Positions 28,501 to 37,658 of a stretch of DNA of 64,000 bases are shown piece by piece. The stretch comes from Pyxidicoccus xibeiensis (lineage in GTDB: Bacteria > Myxococcota > Myxococcia > Myxococcales > Myxococcaceae): contig NZ_JAJVKV010000005.1 in NCBI RefSeq assembly GCF_024198175.1, forward strand, positions 434,001-498,000. Direction: 5' to 3'. How positions within the stretch are numbered: position 1 is the stretch's first letter; the number at the start of each line of letters is the position of its first letter. A model generated the notes under the pieces. The model made no database searches and was not told the origin of the DNA. It saw only the letters and a program-made list of their open reading frames with translations. Made by a program: the position numbers and the translations under genes.

Positions 28501-29148
28501 GTGCTCAAACTGCACCACCTCGTGAACTCCCGCTCCCATCGCGTCCTCTGGCTCCTGGAGGAGCTGGGGCTCGACTACGAGCTCGTCATCTACCCTCGCG
28601 ACCCTAAGACGAACCTCGCGCCTCCCGAGCTCAAGGCCATCCATCCGCTCGGCAAGTCCCCGGTCCTCGAGGACGATGGACGGGTGCTCACCGAGTCCGG
28701 AGCCATCATCGACTCCGTCGTGCGCCGCCATGGTCGCGGGCGGCTCGCGCCCGCGCCGGACTCGGCCGAGTACGACACCTACGTGCATTGGATGCACTAT
28801 GCCGAGGGCTCGGCCATGCTGCCCCTCATGCTCAGCCTGTATGTGGGGCGTCTGGGCGAGGCGGGCGCGCCGCTCATGCCTCGCATCTCCAGCGAGGTGA
28901 AGAACCATCTCGGCTACATCTCGGGCGCGCTCGGGGAGCGGGACTACCTGGTAGGCAGCAGCTTCAGCGCCGCTGACATCCAGATGAGCTTCGTGCTGGA
29001 AGCGGCGCGGCCCACGGGAGCCCTGGAGTCCTTTCAATCCCTTCCCAACCTCGGCGCCTATCTCGAGCGGTTGCACGCCCGCCCCGCCTATCAGCGCGCG
29101 CTTCAGCGAGGCGGGCCCCTCAACCCGGGCGGCATGATCAAGCGGTGA
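28501..29148 (+). CDS. Glutathione S-transferase
   Basis: A 215-residue GST. Residues 1-78 form the thioredoxin-like domain with NSRSHRVLWLLEELGLDY (Ser in the thiol-activating position), HPLGKSPVLEDDG and the TESGAIID stretch that binds the glutamyl part of glutathione. Residues 85-210 form the all-helical domain (GSSFSAADIQMSFVLEA includes the N-capping box). It would conjugate or reduce electrophiles in the cytoplasm. GTG 28501 is used; no early ATG exists. It is convergent with the RCC1 lipoprotein gene. Confidence 0.92.
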   Translation: MLKLHHLVNSRSHRVLWLLEELGLDYELVIYPRDPKTNLAPPELKAIHPLGKSPVLEDDGRVLTESGAIIDSVVRRHGRGRLAPAPDSAEYDTYVHWMHYAEGSAMLPLMLSLYVGRLGEAGAPLMPRISSEVKNHLGYISGALGERDYLVGSSFSAADIQMSFVLEAARPTGALESFQSLPNLGAYLERLHARPAYQRALQRGGPLNPGGMIKR

Positions 29149-29164
29149 CCGCTCACGCGAGCTT

Positions 29165-29195
29165 CCGCCCCCCCTCCGGACGTCGGGGGGGGCGG
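29165..29195. terminator. GC-only hairpin between convergent genes
   Basis: CCGCCCCCCC (29165-29174) can pair with the G-run ending GCGG at 29186-29195 around a roughly 11-base loop. It sits between the stops of the GST and RCC1 genes. No T-run is present. Confidence 0.4.
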
Positions 29196-29205
29196 GCGTC
29201 GATTA

Positions 29206-31440
29206 TCAGAGGGGGTAGGGGACCATCCGGATGTCCTCGGTTCCCGTCCCGAGCTGTCCGGAGGAGTTGGAGCCCCAGCCCCACAGGACGTCGTTCGCAC
29301 GAAGCGCCATCGAGTGGTATTCGCCCGCGGCCAGGCCCGTCGCATCGATGATGTTCGGGACCTGCGCGGGAGCGCTCTGGCTGGAGGTGAAGCCATCGCC
29401 GAGCTGCCCGCTGGCGTTGTATCCCCACGACCACACCGTGCCGTCATTCTGGAGCGCGAGGGTGTGGGAACCCCCGGCAGCCACCGCCACGCAGTCCGTG
29501 AAGTTCAGCGCCTGCACGGGTGACGACGACCAGGCGAAGGAGCCGTCACCGAGCTGGCCATAATAGTTCTCGCCCCAGCCCCACACCGTGCCATTGGACT
29601 TGAGCGCCACCGTGTAGCCGCGTCCCACCGACACGGAGACGACGGAGGTGAGGCCTGGCACCTGGCCGGGCGTGAAGCGCGAGCTGGTGTTGCCGTCGCC
29701 GAGCTGGCCCAGGTTGTTGCCGCCCCAGGTCCAGACGGTGCCATCGGCCTTGAGCGCCACGGAGAAGTGGCTGCCCGCCCCCACGGCGATGACGCCGGTG
29801 AGCCCGGGGACCTCCGCCGGAGTCGAGCGCCAGGTCGTCGTTCCGTCACCCAGCTGGCCGTAGCCGTTCGCGCCCCACGCCCACACGGTGCCACCGGCCC
29901 GGAGCGCCAGCGTGTGACTGCCCTTGCCCGCCACCGCGATGACGTCCGTGAGGCCCACGGCCTGGACGGGGGAGGCGTGCGCCGTGGTGGTTCCAGTCCC
30001 CAGCTCGCCATTCGCGTTGCTCCCCCAGGACCACAGGGTGCCGTCGGCGAGGACCGCCATGGACCGCTCCGTCCCCGCCGCGATGAAGGTGACGTTCGCG
30101 AGCCCCGCCACCTGTGCGGGCACCGTCCGCGGGTTGGGGGTGGGGGTTCCATCGCCCAGCTGGCCAGAGGTATTGAAGCCCCACGTCCAGACGGTCCCGT
30201 CCGACTTCAGGCCCACGGAATGGTTTCCCCCGCCCGCCATGGACGCCCCCGTGAAGAGCGAGGGGGCCGGGCTCAGGAAGTTGGTGGGGACCCCATCGCC
30301 CAGCTGGCCCGCATAGTTGTTCCCCCAGACCCACAGGGTCCCGTCGGGTTGGACGGCCAGGGAATGGGACTCCCCTCCCGACAGGATGCTCGCGCCGGAG
30401 AGGCCCTGGACTTGAACCGGGAGTGTGCGGGTGGTCGTCGTCCCGTCGCCGAGCTGCCCATAGTTGTTATAGCCCCATGCCCAGTGGCGGCCATCGCTCG
30501 TGGCCGCCAGCGTGTGACCGTCCCCCGCCCCCAGGCGCACGACATCCGAGAGCCCCAGCACCTGCGCGGGCGTCGGCCGCCGGGTGGTGGTCCCATCGCC
30601 CAGCTCCCCGGAGAAGTTCATGCCGCAGCCCCAGACGGTGCCATCGCCCTTGAGCAGGAAGCCGCTGGCGCCTCGCAAGGCCACGGCAACCACGGAGGTG
30701 AGGCCCGAGACCTGCGCGGGCGCCAGCTGCTGGGAGGTGGTGCCGTTACAGAGCATGCCCGTGCCGTTGGAGCCCCACCCCCACGCCGTGCCATCCGCCT
30801 TGACCGCCATGGAGGAGCCGCTGGCCGCGGACAGGTCCACCACGCCCGTGAGCCCCACCACCTGGACGGGCCTCAGGCGCCGCAGCCGCGTGCCATCGCC
30901 GATGCCGTCGTAGCTGTAGCCCCAGGCCCACACCGTCCCGTCTGACTTGAGCGCCAGGGAGTGCTCGGCGCCCGCCACCACGGACGTGACGCCCGTGAGG
31001 CCCGATACCTGCACGGGCCTCAGCCGCTGGGTGGTGGTGCCGTCGCCGAGCTGCCCCTGGGAGTTGAGCCCCCAGGCCCACACCGTGCCGTCCGACTTGA
31101 CCGCCAGCGAGTGGGAGCGTCCCGCCGCCACGGACACCATGGAGGTGAGCCCGGAGACCCTCACGGGCGCGAGCCGGTTGAAGGTGGTGCCGTCCCCGAG
31201 CTGACCGTTGGCGTTGTACCCCCAGGCCCACACCGTTCCATCCAGCTGGAGGCCCACCGAATGGAGGCGACCGGCCCGCGCCATCTTCCAGACCGGCGAG
31301 GCCAGGGCCGCGGGGGCCACCTCCGGGGCGCTCGCCGCTTCCGCCTCCTGCACAGGGCCCGAGCAGCCGGCCAGGAACCACAGACACAGCAGCAAGCCCA
31401 CCGGCGCGCGGCCGGTCAGCCTCCCAAGCATCCCTCGCAT
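29206..31440 (-). CDS. RCC1-repeat (double beta-propeller) lipoprotein
   Basis: A 744-residue lipoprotein (LLLCLWFLAGCSGP, lipobox LAGC). From residue 45 to the end it holds 14 repeats of about 50 residues with the pattern HSLALKSDGTVWAWGxN and GQLGDGTT, enough for two seven-bladed RCC1 propellers. Repeats 4 and 5 are the most degenerate (GMLCNGTT; VWGCGMN). Such proteins in myxobacteria are surface or outer-membrane binding proteins; ligand unknown. I use ATG 31440, preceded by AAAGGAC, rather than the GTG at 31461. The neighbour on the same strand, an alpha/beta hydrolase, lies 145 bases upstream. Confidence 0.9.
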   Translation of the reverse strand: MRGMLGRLTGRAPVGLLLCLWFLAGCSGPVQEAEAASAPEVAPAALASPVWKMARAGRLHSVGLQLDGTVWAWGYNANGQLGDGTTFNRLAPVRVSGLTSMVSVAAGRSHSLAVKSDGTVWAWGLNSQGQLGDGTTTQRLRPVQVSGLTGVTSVVAGAEHSLALKSDGTVWAWGYSYDGIGDGTRLRRLRPVQVVGLTGVVDLSAASGSSMAVKADGTAWGWGSNGTGMLCNGTTSQQLAPAQVSGLTSVVAVALRGASGFLLKGDGTVWGCGMNFSGELGDGTTTRRPTPAQVLGLSDVVRLGAGDGHTLAATSDGRHWAWGYNNYGQLGDGTTTTRTLPVQVQGLSGASILSGGESHSLAVQPDGTLWVWGNNYAGQLGDGVPTNFLSPAPSLFTGASMAGGGNHSVGLKSDGTVWTWGFNTSGQLGDGTPTPNPRTVPAQVAGLANVTFIAAGTERSMAVLADGTLWSWGSNANGELGTGTTTAHASPVQAVGLTDVIAVAGKGSHTLALRAGGTVWAWGANGYGQLGDGTTTWRSTPAEVPGLTGVIAVGAGSHFSVALKADGTVWTWGGNNLGQLGDGNTSSRFTPGQVPGLTSVVSVSVGRGYTVALKSNGTVWGWGENYYGQLGDGSFAWSSSPVQALNFTDCVAVAAGGSHTLALQNDGTVWSWGYNASGQLGDGFTSSQSAPAQVPNIIDATGLAAGEYHSMALRANDVLWGWGSNSSGQLGTGTEDIRMVPYPL

Positions 31441-31584
31441 GATGTCCTTTCGGGTTTCCACGAGAAGGGGAAACCAGACGGCATCAGTAATAGCATGGCG
31501 GGAGCCTGCTCAGGCAGCAGCCCGGGGACACTCACTCGGGCAACGCGCTGTGTCTGATGAATCTCCATTTGGTAGGGAATGTGC

Positions 31585-32448
31585 TCAACGAATGCCCACG
31601 GTCTCGATGTGGCCCAGGAGCGCCGCCGCGAGCGGGGGCACGACGGCACGTGGAATGGCGTGTCCCATCCCGTCGATTCGCACCAGGGTCGAGCGCGGCA
31701 GGGTCGCCGCGAGGAACCGCGAGTTGGACTCGGGGTTGGTGGGGTCCTCTGGGGTGGCGATGACGAGCGTGGGCACGGTGACGTGCGCGAGCTCCGCCCC
31801 ACGCGCCAGCCCGGAGGGGTCGGCCCGCGCATGGGCAGTCGACGTGTCGTGACGGCCGGCGTGGGCGATGATGCGCCGCTCGAGTGCGCGGAACTCCTCG
31901 GCGTCGAAGGGAATCACCTTGCCGTTGAGCCTGCGCCAGTTCTCGACCCGCCATTCAATCTGCGCCTCGCGCTCCCGCGGCTCGAACATCTGGCCCCAGA
32001 ACGCGTACAGCTCAGGGGCGATGGGGGCGCGCGCCGTCACGTTGGCGCGGGCGGGCGCGCCTTCGAGGGCGGGCGCCCCGAGGACCGTCGCGCTGAGCAG
32101 CCGCTCGGGATGGGCGACCAGGAGCCACTGCACCAGAAACCCTCCCAGCGACAGGCCTACGACGTGCGCACGCTCGATGCCGAGCGCATCGAGGATGGCC
32201 AGTGCGTCCTCGGCCATCCGGGTGGCGGAGTAGGGGACCCTGTCGAAAGCCCAGGTGGATGCGCCTGTGTCCCGGTGGTCATAGCGGATGACCCGGTGCT
32301 TCCGGGCCAGCGCGTCCACGAGCGCGTCGGGCCAGACCAGCCCCGAGGCGGTGGAGCCCATGATGAGCAGAATGGCGGGAGCATCCTCCGGACCCCGTGA
32401 CTCGACCCAGAGCGAGACTCCCTCGGCGACCTCGATGAAGCGTTCCAT
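31585..32448 (-). CDS. Alpha/beta hydrolase
   Basis: A 287-residue alpha/beta-fold hydrolase. The oxyanion turn is near LLIMGSTASG, the nucleophile elbow is VVGLSLGGFLVQW, the acid is probably in ATPEDPTNPE and the base in RIDGMGHAIP, so the Ser-Asp-His triad is complete. YDHRDTGAST is the usual arginine-aspartate strand end. It resembles cytoplasmic esterases and aromatic-ring hydrolases, but the substrate cannot be read. ATG 32448 is preferred to an upstream GTG at 32472, because MERFIEVAEGVSLWVES is the usual start. No signal peptide. Confidence 0.88.
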   Translation of the reverse strand: MERFIEVAEGVSLWVESRGPEDAPAILLIMGSTASGLVWPDALVDALARKHRVIRYDHRDTGASTWAFDRVPYSATRMAEDALAILDALGIERAHVVGLSLGGFLVQWLLVAHPERLLSATVLGAPALEGAPARANVTARAPIAPELYAFWGQMFEPREREAQIEWRVENWRRLNGKVIPFDAEEFRALERRIIAHAGRHDTSTAHARADPSGLARGAELAHVTVPTLVIATPEDPTNPESNSRFLAATLPRSTLVRIDGMGHAIPRAVVPPLAAALLGHIETVGIR

Positions 32449-32606
32449 GGTCCCAGCTTCGCAGGCCCGCACGCGGAGGGGCTCATTTCCTTCACACCCG
32501 CTTCGCCACCACCGCGTCCAGACCGTCCTGGACGCGGTGACTCGGCTGGAGTCGGTGGTCCGCGCTTCGACCGGGCCGACCCGTGCTGCCCTTCGTGAGC
32601 GGTGGC

Positions 32607-32897
32607 TCAGTTGCCCGCGTAGGCAGACATATTGCTGCCCGGGTAGCCGCCGGTGCCGGACCAGGTGGAGGGCAGCGTCACGAGGCCCGGCTGCACCTTG
32701 TAGGAACCGGTGCCGCTGGTGTGTCGCCAGTAGACGTCACCCCCGCCGGTGGGGCTGAGCACGGCCAGCCAGTACGTCGTGCCCGCCGTCACCGCCTGTG
32801 ACGTGAGGGTGCAGACATTCCAGGCACCAGGGGTGACTGTCGCGATGGTGCAGCTGTGCAGCAGCGCGCCGGGCGTCCCGCTCCCATTCCCATGAAC
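32607..32897 (-). pseudogene. C-terminal remnant of a secreted beta-sandwich protein
   Basis: The frame is open from just after a TGA (32898-32900) to the stop at 32607 and reads about 96 codons, with HSCTIATVTPGAWNVCTL, TAGTTYWLAVLSPTGGGDVY and YWRHTSGTGSYKVQPG. This is the last beta-sandwich segment of exported myxobacterial proteins that normally have a signal peptide and a long N-terminal part; here both are missing. There is no good start codon near the beginning. I take it to be a decayed gene end. Confidence 0.55.
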
Positions 32898-32951
32898 TCA
32901 CGCGTCCCCGCATCGAGAGGCTGTCCTGGCGCCGTCCGCGGCCCGGTCTGC

Positions 32952-33254
32952 TCAGAGCGCGGCGAAGATGTCGTCAATCGTGGCGCGCATCGACTTCGAG
33001 CTCCGCACGCGGAACGTCGACTCGGTGAGGCGCGCCGACTCGATGCGGTCGACGCGGAGCATGCGCACGGCCCCTCGCAGGTGGTCCCAGCCGAGCAGGA
33101 ACCAGGCGGGCCAGCTGAGCAGGAGGTAGTGCGGCTCCACGACGCGCACCGTGCTCACGTCGTGCGCGCGGTAGGTCCGCTCCAGCGCGCGTTGCTCGAA
33201 GAACGACTCCTGGATGGGGCGGAGCACCGAGGGGCCTTGAGGCTCTCGGGGCAC
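32952..33254 (-). pseudogene. WYL-domain fragment of a YafY-type transcription regulator
   Basis: About 100 codons, containing RPIQESFFEQRALERTYRA, RVVEPHYLLLSWPAWFLLGW and AVRMLRVDRIESARLTES. This is the WYL ligand-binding domain of the HTH-WYL repressors, which are normally 230-320 residues long with an N-terminal helix-turn-helix. The DNA-binding part is absent upstream, where the sugar-dehydrogenase gene ends after 65 bases. Only a GTG (33254) offers a start, without a ribosome site. So it is probably a truncated remnant, though expression as a WYL-only protein cannot be ruled out. Confidence 0.55.
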
Positions 33255-33319
33255 GAGCGAGGAAATAGAAGCGGAGAGGTTCCCGCTGGCTGTGGGCGGC
33301 CCGCCTGGTGCGCCGGGAC

Positions 33320-34576
33320 TCAGCGCGGCGTGAGCTTGAGCAGCTTGCCGTTGGTGGCGTCGGTCAGCAGGTAGAGCGCTCCGTCGGGTCCCTGCACCAC
33401 CTCGCGGATGCGCGCGCCCAGCTCCGCCAGGAGCCGTTCCTCGCCCACCACGCGGTCATTCCTCATCATCAGCCGCACCAGCGCCTGGCTGGACAGCCCT
33501 CCGATGAAGATGTCGTTGCGCCACTCGGGGAACAGCTCCCCGGTGTAGATGGTCATCCCCGAGGGGGAAATCACAGGGTCCCAGTAGTACACGGGCTGCT
33601 CCATGCCCGGGCCCTGGGGACTGTCGTGCAGAGGCGCGCCCGAATACTCCTCGCCATACCCGATGGTGGGCCAGCCATAGTCCTTGCCCGCCTCGGGACG
33701 GTTGAGCTCGTCACCCCCGCGTGGCCCCATCTCCACCGTCCACAGGCGCTGCTGGCCGTCGAGCGCCGCCGACAGGATGTTGCGGTGGCCCACCGACCAG
33801 ATCTCCGGCCTGGCTCCGGCGGTGTTCACGAACGGGTTGTCCTGGGGCACCGAGCCGTCGGGATGGATGCGGACCACCTTGCCGAAGTGGCTCTTCACGT
33901 CCCGGGCCTGCACCCGGCCCTCGAGAACGGACCGCTCGCCGAGCGTGACGAACAGCTTGCCGTCGGGGGCGAACACCAGCCGGCCTCCCGCGTGCAGCGT
34001 CGACTCCAGGGTGGGCATCATGCGGAAGATGACCTGCACGTTCTCCACGCGCGGCTGTGCGCCCTCGACGAGCTTCGCGCGCGCCACGGCCAGGCCGTTG
34101 CCGCCCTGGCGCGGCTCGTAATAGGTCCAGTAGATGAGCTGGCTCTGGGCGTAGTCGGGACCGACCTCCACGTCGAGCAGGCCGCCCTGGCCCCGGCCAT
34201 CCACGCGAGGCAGGCCCGCGACGGCGGGAGACTTCGCGCCCTGGGGCGTGACGATGTAGAGCGAGCCGGTGGGCTTCTCCGTCACCAGCATGCGCTGGTC
34301 CGGCAGGAAGGCGATGGCCCAGGGGTTCCTGAAGCCCGAGGCAAGCTCGGTGACCTGGAAGGCCGTCTTCGTCTGGATGGCCGGGACGCGCGTCTGCCCG
34401 GGGAAGGCCGGCTGGAACTCGGGCACGTTGGGAGGGCCCGTCGGCACCGGAGGGCCGCTGGGAAGGGGCTCTTCCGGCGTGACGCCCGCGTCTTCGGGGG
34501 TTTGCGTGGGGCCAGAGGACTGGCTGCAGGCCGACAGGAGGGCGGCGACGATGAGGGGCATCGACGAGGTGCGCAT
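33320..34576 (-). CDS. PQQ-dependent sugar (aldose) dehydrogenase, lipoprotein
   Basis: A 418-residue secreted lipoprotein (MRTSSMPLIVAALLSAC) with a six-bladed propeller of the glucose/sorbosone-dehydrogenase family. Recognisable blocks are LASGFRNPWAIAFLPDQ, VTEKPTGSLYIVTPQG, GQGGLLDVEVGPDYAQ, EIWSVGHRNI, MGPRGGDELN and YGWPTIGYGEEYSG. It would oxidise aldoses with pyrroloquinoline quinone in the periplasm or on the surface. Start ATG 34576 follows GGAGAGAG, whereas an upstream in-frame ATG would lengthen the signal abnormally. No PQQ-synthesis gene is in the window. Confidence 0.9.
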   Translation of the reverse strand: MRTSSMPLIVAALLSACSQSSGPTQTPEDAGVTPEEPLPSGPPVPTGPPNVPEFQPAFPGQTRVPAIQTKTAFQVTELASGFRNPWAIAFLPDQRMLVTEKPTGSLYIVTPQGAKSPAVAGLPRVDGRGQGGLLDVEVGPDYAQSQLIYWTYYEPRQGGNGLAVARAKLVEGAQPRVENVQVIFRMMPTLESTLHAGGRLVFAPDGKLFVTLGERSVLEGRVQARDVKSHFGKVVRIHPDGSVPQDNPFVNTAGARPEIWSVGHRNILSAALDGQQRLWTVEMGPRGGDELNRPEAGKDYGWPTIGYGEEYSGAPLHDSPQGPGMEQPVYYWDPVISPSGMTIYTGELFPEWRNDIFIGGLSSQALVRLMMRNDRVVGEERLLAELGARIREVVQGPDGALYLLTDATNGKLLKLTPR

Positions 34577-34699
34577 GAGGCTCTCTCCACGGGGGATGGA
34601 CCGCTGGGAAGCGGTCATACTCCCAGCGAGGCGTGAACGACGAGTGCCCGGACCCCGAAGCCCCGAAGGCAGCTCACTCCGGGGCCACGGGCTCGTGCG

Positions 34700-35041
34700 T
34701 CAGTTCCAGGTCACGGTCGCGGTGTCGGTCGACACCACGCGGCCGTGGCAGAAGGCCTGGAAGCTCCAGCGCGATGCACGGCTCGGCCTCCACCACGTGT
34801 CCCAGCCGGTGGAGATGGGAATCGCGAGCGAGCCTTCGATGGCGTACAGGTCCACGCTCCCGTTGGCAACGGGGGTGCCCCAGCCGTTGTAGAAGACGCC
34901 GATGTGCACGTTCGTGCCGTTCGACACGGTGAGGCCCCTCGTCCAGGCAATGGACGTATTGGGCTGCACACGCACCTGGAGGGACGTGTAGTTGGAGGGA
35001 CAGTCGACCGCGGCGGCCTCCGGCGCGGAAGCGACCGCCAT
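34700..35041 (-). CDS. Small probably secreted hypothetical protein, signal peptide apparently clipped
   Basis: A 113-residue protein that begins MAVASAPEAAAVDCPSNYTS and ends with STDTATVTWN. The first dozen residues look like the last part and cleavage site of a signal peptide, but the upstream hydrophobic core is interrupted by an in-frame TGA nine codons before. Two cysteines (CPS and FCHG), many Trp and a beta-rich pattern suggest a small exported domain. Either translation starts at 35041 and the protein is not exported, or the 5' end has been damaged. No family recognised. Confidence 0.5.
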   Translation of the reverse strand: MAVASAPEAAAVDCPSNYTSLQVRVQPNTSIAWTRGLTVSNGTNVHIGVFYNGWGTPVANGSVDLYAIEGSLAIPISTGWDTWWRPSRASRWSFQAFCHGRVVSTDTATVTWN

Positions 35042-35151
35042 CAGGCCCCACGGAGGCCTGAATCGGGTTCAGGGGGCGCCCCGCCCATTGAACGCGGGAG
35101 AGGGTCACCGCGAGAATGCGCCCCCTCGCGCCTCGCGGCGAAGGAGCCACC

Positions 35152-37626
35152 ATGTCCCACGACCTCGCATCCCTCACCGAGCTCTCGACCCTCGAACACC
35201 TCGTGAGCACCCAGGGCGTGGAGGCGCTGCTCGCCGCCCTGGACTCTGCGCTCGCCCAGACGCCCGACGACGCCCGCGTGCCGCGGGAGGACGGGCCCAC
35301 GGTGGGTCCGAAGACGCTGCGCGTCCTGCGCAAGGCCGTCGCGCTCGACGCCGCCTTCCTGCGCGCGCACCCCGAGGCCCTCTTCCAGTGTCTCTACAAC
35401 CGGCTGCGCTGGTACGACGCGCCCGACGCCGCCGCGCACTACTCCGGGGAAGGCGCGAAGCCCTGGAGCGACCCGGAGGCGCACCTGTACGCGCTGGCGG
35501 CGCAGTGGCGACGGCAGCGTGAAGCGGCGGGTGGCGCGCCCTGGGTGGAGTCCCTGCTGCCGCTGCGCGGCGCCCTCGAAGGCGCGGACGAGGTCCTCTG
35601 GCACGACTCCCAGGTGCTGTGCGCGGCGTTCGACCCGTCAGGGACGCGGCTGGCCACCGGCTCGTGGTCGGATGGCCACAACGTGCGCGTCTGGGACGTG
35701 GCCACCGCCCGGAGCCTCGTGGTGATGGCGGGCCACGAGGGCGAGGTGCGAGGGATTGCCTGGAGCGCGGACGGCAAGCGCCTGGCGTCGGGCTCGAGGT
35801 CCCACGACGCGCGCATCTGGGACGCGGAGACGGGGGCGCAGCTGCATGAGTTCACCGGCCAGGAGGGCCGGGTGACGTCGGTGGCCTTCAACCCGGAGGG
35901 GACGCTGCTCGCGGTGGGCAACCTCGGCTGGCAAGTCCACCTGTACGACGTGGCCTCGGGCAAGAAGGTCCACACGCTCCAGGGGCACGAGCAGTCGGTG
36001 CTGAGCGTGGCCTTCCATCCCTCGGGACGCTGGCTGGCCTCGGGTGCCTCGGACAGCACGGTGCGCATCTGGGACGTGGAGACGGGGGCGCAGGTGGCGC
36101 GGCTGGACTCCGGTACGTCCGTCGGCACGGTGGCCTTCAGCCCGGATGGCGAGTGGCTGGCCTGGGCGGACCTGGACGGCGTCGCCCTGGCGCAGACGCA
36201 AGGCTGGAAGCGGATGGAGGGCTTGAAGGGGGAGGGGCGCTACTCCCAGGTGAGCTGGCTGGGGAACTCGCGCCTGGGCCTGCTCCGGTATGACCGGCTG
36301 GAGGTGCTGGTGCCAGGCGACGGCGTCACGCTGTGGACGCGTCCCTATGCCTCGGATGGCCATGAGCGCGGCGCGGCCTTCTCTCCGGACCTGAAGCACT
36401 TTGCCCTGACGGCCGCCGACGGCGGCGTGCTCCTGGGCGAGCTCCACGCGCCCGTGCCGCCCTCCCTGCTGGCCGAGCATCACCGTGTGCGCAGCCTCTC
36501 GGGGCGCGCGGAGGGGAGCCTCGCCATCGCCAGGCGGTTCTACGGGGCCTTCGCCATCGATGCCCGGGGCCAGGTGCGGGAGCTGCCCGCCGACACCAAC
36601 GACTCCGGCCTGCAGCCGTGGCGCTTCAGTCCGGACGGCGCCCTGGCCGCATACCCCGTCCAGCACTTCCACGAGGATTCTCGCAGGCGGGGTGTCCAGG
36701 TGGTCGACGTGGAGCGCCTCGCGCCGGTGCGGGAGCTGTCCGTGCCTCCGCTGGAGGGGCGCGATGCGTCGAAGAAGCCGACGCTGGAGCTGCCCATGGC
36801 CTTCTCACCGGACGGGCAGTGGCTGGCCGCGGTCATCGAAATCGGCGTGGTGCGGGTGTGGCGCGTCGCGGACGGGACGTTGCGGCACACCCTGCGAGGG
36901 CCGGCGACGCCCGTCTCGCTGGTGGAGTTCACGCCCGACGGGGCGTACGTCGTCTCGGGCTACGCGGAGGACTCCCGGCTCATGCTGCACGACCTGGGCA
37001 CGGGGGCGCTGGTGCTCGACACCCAGGCGCTGCTGAAGCCCGCGCGGGCGTACGGGGCGGCGGCCCGCGCGCCCCGCCTCGCCGTGGGCCGGGCCTCGGG
37101 GGAGCTGGAACTCTTCGACCTGCCCGCGGGCGCCCGGCGCGTCCTCCAGGTCTCCGAGAAGCCCGTCATCGCGGTGCGGCTGTCCGACGATGGCAGCCGG
37201 GTGGCCGCGTGCAGCCTGGACGCGCGCGTGCGCCTCTTCGACGCGGGGACGGGGCGGCTCCTGTACGAGGTGCCGCACCCGACGCTGCCGTTCTCGGTGG
37301 CCATGGAGGGGGATTGGCTGCTCACCCGCTCCAATGACCAGACCACGCGCTTCTTCGACCTCGCCACGGGGGCGCCTGGCGCCGTGATTCAGGGCAGCGC
37401 GGATCCCGAGGAGGTGGCGCGTCGCGAGTACTGGGAGGTGCTGGGGGAGGGCCCCGTCGCCTTCCATCGCCGGATGGACCCCGTGCCCATGGCGCACTTC
37501 CCGGACGTGCTGGAGGAGGACGTCATCCTGCGCGACGGGCTCGTCGTGGCCCGGGGCCGTACCCTGCGGGACTTCCTGTACGTGTTGCGGCTTCACGACG
37601 CCCCGGGTGGGGCATTCAAGCGGTGA
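35152..37626 (+). CDS. WD40-repeat protein
   Basis: An 824-residue soluble protein. Residues 1-145 are helical and lack repeats. From about 150 onward there are WD40 units: DSQVLCAAFDPSGTRLATGS, HEGEVRGIAWSADGKRLASG, EGRVTSVAFNPEGTLLAVG, HEQSVLSVAFHPSGRWLASG and weaker ones, about twelve in all, enough for one complete and one partial propeller. Such proteins are interaction platforms. Start ATG 35152 is favoured by AAGGAG six bases upstream over a GTG/ATG at 35116. It has no signal peptide. The esterase gene converges 32 bases after its stop. Confidence 0.88.
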   Translation: MSHDLASLTELSTLEHLVSTQGVEALLAALDSALAQTPDDARVPREDGPTVGPKTLRVLRKAVALDAAFLRAHPEALFQCLYNRLRWYDAPDAAAHYSGEGAKPWSDPEAHLYALAAQWRRQREAAGGAPWVESLLPLRGALEGADEVLWHDSQVLCAAFDPSGTRLATGSWSDGHNVRVWDVATARSLVVMAGHEGEVRGIAWSADGKRLASGSRSHDARIWDAETGAQLHEFTGQEGRVTSVAFNPEGTLLAVGNLGWQVHLYDVASGKKVHTLQGHEQSVLSVAFHPSGRWLASGASDSTVRIWDVETGAQVARLDSGTSVGTVAFSPDGEWLAWADLDGVALAQTQGWKRMEGLKGEGRYSQVSWLGNSRLGLLRYDRLEVLVPGDGVTLWTRPYASDGHERGAAFSPDLKHFALTAADGGVLLGELHAPVPPSLLAEHHRVRSLSGRAEGSLAIARRFYGAFAIDARGQVRELPADTNDSGLQPWRFSPDGALAAYPVQHFHEDSRRRGVQVVDVERLAPVRELSVPPLEGRDASKKPTLELPMAFSPDGQWLAAVIEIGVVRVWRVADGTLRHTLRGPATPVSLVEFTPDGAYVVSGYAEDSRLMLHDLGTGALVLDTQALLKPARAYGAAARAPRLAVGRASGELELFDLPAGARRVLQVSEKPVIAVRLSDDGSRVAACSLDARVRLFDAGTGRLLYEVPHPTLPFSVAMEGDWLLTRSNDQTTRFFDLATGAPGAVIQGSADPEEVARREYWEVLGEGPVAFHRRMDPVPMAHFPDVLEEDVILRDGLVVARGRTLRDFLYVLRLHDAPGGAFKR

Positions 37627-37658
37627 GCGCAACAGGACTGGCGCTCTCTTGCCGAGCA

